From positions 1 to 56,800 of the forward strand of contig JAFVAN010000024.1 in NCBI GenBank assembly GCA_017480485.1: a stretch of 56,800 bases of DNA, read 5' to 3'. A program made the position numbers and the translations under genes. Shown here in pieces: positions 53,614 to 56,800 of the stretch. The stretch is from Ruminococcus sp. (GTDB taxonomy: Bacteria; Bacillota_A; Clostridia; Oscillospirales; Ruminococcaceae). The notes beneath the pieces were generated by a model. The model had not been told where the DNA came from. It was given only the letters and a program-made list of their open reading frames with translations, and did no database searches. Within the stretch, counting starts at the first letter, position 1; every line of letters begins with the position of its first letter.

Positions 53614-54693
53614 TTATCGTCGGTGTTTCTTTTTTGGTGGCTGCTTTTTCTGCTCCTGCTCCCTGCGGAGTTTTTCTTCCTTGACGAGCTTTGAAATGAA
53701 ATCTCCCTTAGAAATATCATTATATGTATCCCTAATGTCCAAATACACCTTCAGTTTCTCCCAACATTCCTCACTCTCATACTTTTCATACTCTTTTCTC
53801 AATCGCAAGATCCTCCCCTCCAGATCACCGATCGACGAAATATGATCTTTGTTTATGACAGCCAACATCTCCGAATGTCTGTAAACATCAAGCTGTTTTT
53901 CCGCAGGCTTTGCAAAAACCTGAATCATACTTATCCTCGCATTGAGCGACTCCTCGGTATAGTCCTCCCCCAGTTTCCACAGACTGACCGAACGCTGCTG
54001 CCCAGGGGCTTTTATCAGAATGTTCTTATCACGCTTGACTGTAAAGCCATGCCTTTCAAGCTCTGCAAGCAGGTCATCAAAAGAATTTACGGAAGGTATC
54101 AAGCTGTCTATCGCCTGACGAATATGCTCTTTCCATGACGTGCCTTTCTTTTTGTGCTGCCATTCGGAATAGTTTAGCGACCTACCCTCGTTCTCAAAGT
54201 TGAGGGCAGGAGTAATGCCAAACGCTCTACACACCCCGTTCGTGACCTCACGCATTTTTCTGACGGAAGCCTTGTTATCATAAAACCGCTTGCCGTTAAT
54301 TGCATAAGAATTTATCAAGATGTGATTGTGAACGTGATCGGTGTTGACGTGCGTAGCAATGACCGCCTGCACAACGTCACCAAACATTTTGCGGACAAAC
54401 GCCATACCTATCTTGTGGGCAAGCTCCGGAGTAACGCCCTCGGAATCCGCAAAGCTCATTATGTAGTGGATCGCCTTGACGGGGCTTTTGCCATTTTTGC
54501 TCGGAGGGGCATCATAGCTGCGCCTTGCGTACTGCTCGTAAACCGTCTTCATCTGCGTGTAGGCGTACTCGGGCTCGGTCATGCAGTTTACCGAAATCGT
54601 CAAAACTCGGTCGTCGGTCTTGTCGGGGTTGAGAATGTATGTCAGAGCTTGCTTGACGTTACAGTGGACAGCCACAGATTTACAGTACGGCAA
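53614..54693 (-). CDS. mobA: MOBP-type relaxase (MobA/VirD2-like)
   Basis: A 359-residue relaxase that nicks oriT for transfer. An N-terminal Tyr candidate is MPYCKSVAVHC; the metal-binding motif HVNTDHVHNHILINS is the MobA/VirD2 3-His motif. A basic C-terminus (QKKQPPKKKHRR) follows a coiled region. The start is TTG at 54693, supported by a perfect AGGAGGTGA 6-7 bases upstream and by a 52-bp overlap with mobC. It is short of the usual primase or coupling domains, so it depends on a helper element for transfer. Confidence 0.85.
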   Translation of the reverse strand: MPYCKSVAVHCNVKQALTYILNPDKTDDRVLTISVNCMTEPEYAYTQMKTVYEQYARRSYDAPPSKNGKSPVKAIHYIMSFADSEGVTPELAHKIGMAFVRKMFGDVVQAVIATHVNTDHVHNHILINSYAINGKRFYDNKASVRKMREVTNGVCRAFGITPALNFENEGRSLNYSEWQHKKKGTSWKEHIRQAIDSLIPSVNSFDDLLAELERHGFTVKRDKNILIKAPGQQRSVSLWKLGEDYTEESLNARISMIQVFAKPAEKQLDVYRHSEMLAVINKDHISSIGDLEGRILRLRKEYEKYESEECWEKLKVYLDIRDTYNDISKGDFISKLVKEEKLRREQEQKKQPPKKKHRR

Positions 54694-54989
54694 AGCTGGC
54701 TCACCTCCTGACGGAGAATTTCAACATCCTTAACATAAATGCTGCACGTTTCGTTGGCTTTCTTCGCCACCTGATTGATATTTCTTGATATGACCCTCAT
54801 TCCATTCAGCAGGGGGGCAAGCTCTTTCAAATCAATAACATTTACCTCACCACTTAGTGACATTGCCCTAATAAAGGTCGCAGTTTTCAAGTGACACTCA
54901 GCAGCCTGCTTTTCGATCTGCTCCCATTCCTCGGCGGAATATACTATCTCCTTGCGGCGGAGCGTTTTGTTTTTTCTTGCTATTTTCAT
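54642..54989 (-). CDS. mobC: MobC-type relaxosome protein
   Basis: A 115-residue accessory protein of the relaxosome (MobC/PF05713 type). A basic N-terminus precedes VYSAEEWEQIEKQAAECHLK and TFIRAM, a ribbon-helix-helix-like DNA-binding part, and the end has NGMRVISRNINQVAKKANE, the family signature. ATG follows AAAGGA. It overlaps mobA by 52 bp. Binds near oriT to help nicking. Confidence 0.85.
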   Translation of the reverse strand: MKIARKNKTLRRKEIVYSAEEWEQIEKQAAECHLKTATFIRAMSLSGEVNVIDLKELAPLLNGMRVISRNINQVAKKANETCSIYVKDVEILRQEVSQLCRTVNLWLSTVTSSKL

Positions 54990-55018
54990 CAGTCCTTTCT
55001 TTTTGATTATCGTTCTAA

Positions 55019-55032
55019 TGGCTCACTTTTTT
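55019..55032. repeat. TGGCTCACTTTTTT shared with the IS21 relic end
   Basis: A 14-base identity with 13768-13781, a repeat at the IS21 relic end. It lies upstream of mobC and suggests a trace of an IS21-like end here. Confidence 0.5.
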
Positions 55033-55065
55033 CGAGCCTTCGTTTAGGGCTGCAAAGCCTCTAAA

Positions 55066-55152
55066 CACCGCAGAGGTTAACCACGTTAACACCTGCGGGA
55101 AAGTGCCGGTATTTTGCCGGGACTTTCTGTACTTGCTAGTACCTAGTACAGA
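55066..55152. other. Candidate oriT of the mobilisable element
   Basis: Three inverted repeats in a row upstream of mobC: AGGTTAAC/GTTAACACCT near 55074-55092, AAAGTGCCGG/CCGGGACTTT near 55100-55125, and CTGTAC/GTACAG near 55128-55152. Such clusters are typical of nick regions. The nick site cannot be read. Confidence 0.5.
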
Positions 55153-55240
55153 GCTCCGAAAATCAAACCTCAAAATCATCATTCGATCCTCTCCTGACAT
55201 TTCGGGCAGGTCTGAGCTCCGCTATAACGAACTCACGCAG

Positions 55241-55269
55241 TTGAATTTTAGTCCCTCGCGTGATATAAT
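55241..55269 (+). promoter_or_regulatory. Promoter of the second nitrilase gene
   Basis: TTGAAT (55241-55246), 17-bp spacer, extended -10 TGATATAAT (TATAAT at 55264-55269). Confidence 0.75.
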
Positions 55270-55299
55270 TAAAACATCATCACCGCAAAGGAGACCGCT

Positions 55300-56136
55300 A
55301 TGACCAAACTAAAAATCGCACTGTTACAGATAAACCCCATCGGCACCCTCGCCGGTAATCTTGAAAAAGGCACCGCCGCCTGTAGGCAGGCAAAATCTCT
55401 CGGTGCAGATATCGCACTGTTCCCGGAGATGTTCAGTATCGGCTACGATATTTATGACCGACCTGCCGAGGTGTGGACAGCTGAGGTTATCCCTGCCGAT
55501 GACGAGTTTGTGCAGACCTTCGAGAGGCTGGCGGCCGAACTTGATATGGCTATCGGCATAACGTTTCTTGAAACTCATGACCCGAAGCCGAGGAACACTC
55601 TTGTGCTCTTCGACCGCCACGGCAGGGAAGCGCTGAAATACTCCAAGGTCCACACCTGTGATTTCAGTGCGGAGAGTTCGCTCGACTCGGGCGATGGCTT
55701 CCATGTCTGTGACCTCGACACTGCTGCTGGTATTGTCAAGGTTGGGGCAATGATCTGCTTTGACCGGGAGTTTCCCGAGAGCGCAAGGGTGCTTATGCTC
55801 AAAGGCGCCGAGGTCATTCTTGCGCCCAACGCCTGCCCAATGGAGATAAACCGCCTGTCCGCGCTGCGGGCGAGGGCTTACGAAAATATGCTCGCCGTGG
55901 CGACCTGCAATTACCCCGAGGGCGTGCCCGACTGCAACGGTCACTCGACGATTTTCGACGGGGTGGCTTGGCTTCGTGATGAGCCCGGCGTGCGGGATAT
56001 GTGCATACTCGAGGCTGACGGCTCCGAGGGCGTGTTCACCGCCGAGATAGACCTCGATATGCTGCGTGAGTACCGCTCGCATGAGGTCATGGGGAATGCC
56101 TATCGTAAAACGTGGGCGTATAAGGTTCTGCTCTGA
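55300..56136 (+). CDS. Carbon-nitrogen hydrolase (nitrilase superfamily)
   Basis: A 278-residue cytosolic amidase-type enzyme. Glu in ALFPEMFSIGYD, Lys in ALKYSKVHTCDF and Cys in VGAMICFDREFPES complete the nitrilase triad. It differs clearly from the enzyme at 7278 (only motif-level similarity), so substrates probably differ. ATG with AAAGGAG upstream and its own promoter. It is bounded by the candidate oriT and the SOS-like promoter. Confidence 0.85.
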   Translation: MTKLKIALLQINPIGTLAGNLEKGTAACRQAKSLGADIALFPEMFSIGYDIYDRPAEVWTAEVIPADDEFVQTFERLAAELDMAIGITFLETHDPKPRNTLVLFDRHGREALKYSKVHTCDFSAESSLDSGDGFHVCDLDTAAGIVKVGAMICFDREFPESARVLMLKGAEVILAPNACPMEINRLSALRARAYENMLAVATCNYPEGVPDCNGHSTIFDGVAWLRDEPGVRDMCILEADGSEGVFTAEIDLDMLREYRSHEVMGNAYRKTWAYKVLL

Positions 56137-56153
56137 TTGTATGTCAAAGTGCA

Positions 56154-56253
56154 CAAACATATGTGCGAAATTTCTACACCACAGCCCTCCCATTGCCATT
56201 GACAATCGAACAAATGTGTGCTATTATATAATAGCGTAGAGAACGTATGTGCT
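56154..56253 (+). promoter_or_regulatory. Promoter with LexA-box-like sites
   Basis: TTGACA (56199-56204), 17-bp spacer, TATTAT (56222-56227). The spacer holds CGAACAAATGTGTG (56207-56220), one or two changes from the Firmicute LexA consensus CGAACRNRYGTTYG. Related sites are CAAACATATGTGCG (56154-56167) and AGAACGTATGTGCT (56240-56253). Suggests SOS control of the genes after it. Confidence 0.5.
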
Positions 56254-56643
56254 TCTGCTCGTATATGCGTTCCTGCACAACGCCTGTTAAGACCTCGCCA
56301 ACCTTGACAGTGCAATACAAAATAGAAAGGAGTTTTGACTCAGACAGCATGCTAAAACGCACCTATCGCCAAAGGTGCTGAAATGAATTGATCGCTACAT
56401 CATCTCCGTGCAAAAAATGCCATTATTGAAGCAATTAGTATTTGGACGGACCGGTTTTTCGCGGTGACTTCGCCTGCACCGTGCGTTCGCCTAGGTTATG
56501 ACAGTCATAAATAAACTAAACCGGCTGCGTCCGTGATGATCGAAAGGGAAAAATTGAGCGGAAAACAGGCAGCAAGACATTTTGAAGCGTTGGAGAATAA
56601 ACCTGAGGCTCCTGCCAATAATGAGAAAAAAGGAGCTGATGGC
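56254..56643 (+). other. Leader region without a clear gene
   Basis: About 390 bases between the LexA-box-like promoter and the small gene at 56644. It contains an unused-looking AAAGGAG (about 56329) followed by a 10-codon frame and a 12-codon frame beginning ATGACAGTCATA at 56498. No complete gene is visible. Confidence 0.4.
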
Positions 56644-56778
56644 ATGACTAAGACCGCCGAACTGGCGCTGAAAAAGCAGACCCTCGAGGCCTGGGCGCGG
56701 ATACTGTACGGGCAGGGAATGATCGACCTTGCACGCTGCAACCGCATGATCGAGGCTATCGGGAGGTTGAAGGCGTAA
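56644..56778 (+). CDS. Small hypothetical protein at window end
   Basis: A 44-residue protein (ALKKQTLEAWARILYGQGMI followed by DLARCNRMIEAIGRL), helical and basic, recalling small ORFs that precede recombinase or SOS genes in Clostridia. The ATG at 56644 has AAAGGAG 8 bases upstream; a longer in-frame ATG at 56533 has no site. It should be read with the sequence beyond the window. Confidence 0.55.
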   Translation: MTKTAELALKKQTLEAWARILYGQGMIDLARCNRMIEAIGRLKA

Positions 56779-56800
56779 AGACAAAAAGGCCGCTGATCGG

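Noticed and set aside
55015..55200. 61-codon minus-strand frame upstream of mobC
   Set aside because: It lies over the candidate oriT inverted repeats, and the product resembles nothing.
56498..56536. 12-codon frame starting MTVINKLNRLRP
   Set aside because: It recalls the N-terminus of large serine recombinases, but a stop follows at once and no recombinase continues.

Overview
The window looks like a chromosomal segment of a Gram-positive anaerobe of the Ruminococcus type (Oscillospiraceae, Clostridia). This is an inference. The chromosomal genes are G+C-rich (a sampled 60-base line in the metallophosphoesterase gene has 36 G or C), ribosome-binding sites are strong, and sigma-A promoters often read TGCTATAAT. 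The gene set fits: a secreted-type GH5 cellulase with a membrane anchor, an NPATG surface protein, a small acid-soluble spore protein, a BclA-like collagen protein, and many Clostridia-type mobile elements. No rRNA, tRNA or CRISPR array was seen.

Layout. 1-10276 is chromosomal: a Uma2 nuclease, isocitrate dehydrogenase, a repeat-packed intergenic region, a TetR-DUF998 pair, a CopA copper ATPase, a nitrilase, TcdA and a quinone-reductase-type MDR enzyme. 10.8-14.2 kb is a decayed integrative element: Tn916-like integrase and excisionase, an IS21 relic, a response-regulator stub, and TTACGAC repeats at both ends. 14.2-37.2 kb is core again: greA-lysS, a membrane metallophosphoesterase, guaB, an FkbM methyltransferase, a five-gene operon ending in a zinc phospholipase C and a GH5 cellulase, an NPATG surface protein, a GGDEF/EAL protein, AraC, SH3 and LysR genes, a spore protein, a broken Crp regulator and a collagen-like protein.

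37.6-48.4 kb is the most interesting part. A HipA-like kinase gene precedes an A+T-rich island (sampled lines 14-23 G or C per 60 bases) holding one tight operon. Its genes are an FtsK/EssC-like ATPase with a coiled-coil N-terminus and no evident membrane segment; four small helical proteins, three with a W-x-D motif placed like the WXG of ESAT-6 proteins; an LXG-like coiled-coil protein ending in an HNH-type nuclease domain; an overlapping DUF6985-like immunity gene; and a one-pass membrane protein with PASTA-like repeats. I read it as a reduced type VII secretion-like system delivering a nuclease. EsaA, EssA, EssB and EsaB are not recognisable. A truncated XRE stub and an orphan MazF-type toxin gene follow.

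48.5-56.8 kb mixes integrase and transposase wreckage with working-looking genes: an mgtE and potassium-channel-type operon behind an M-box-like leader, a MobA/MobC relaxase module with a candidate oriT, a second nitrilase, and a promoter region with LexA-box-like sites at the window edge.

The window also carries several intergenic repeat families: a four-copy dispersed repeat of about 63 bp, an inverted pair of fold-back elements of about 130 bp, and a recurring terminator built on GGGATATC.
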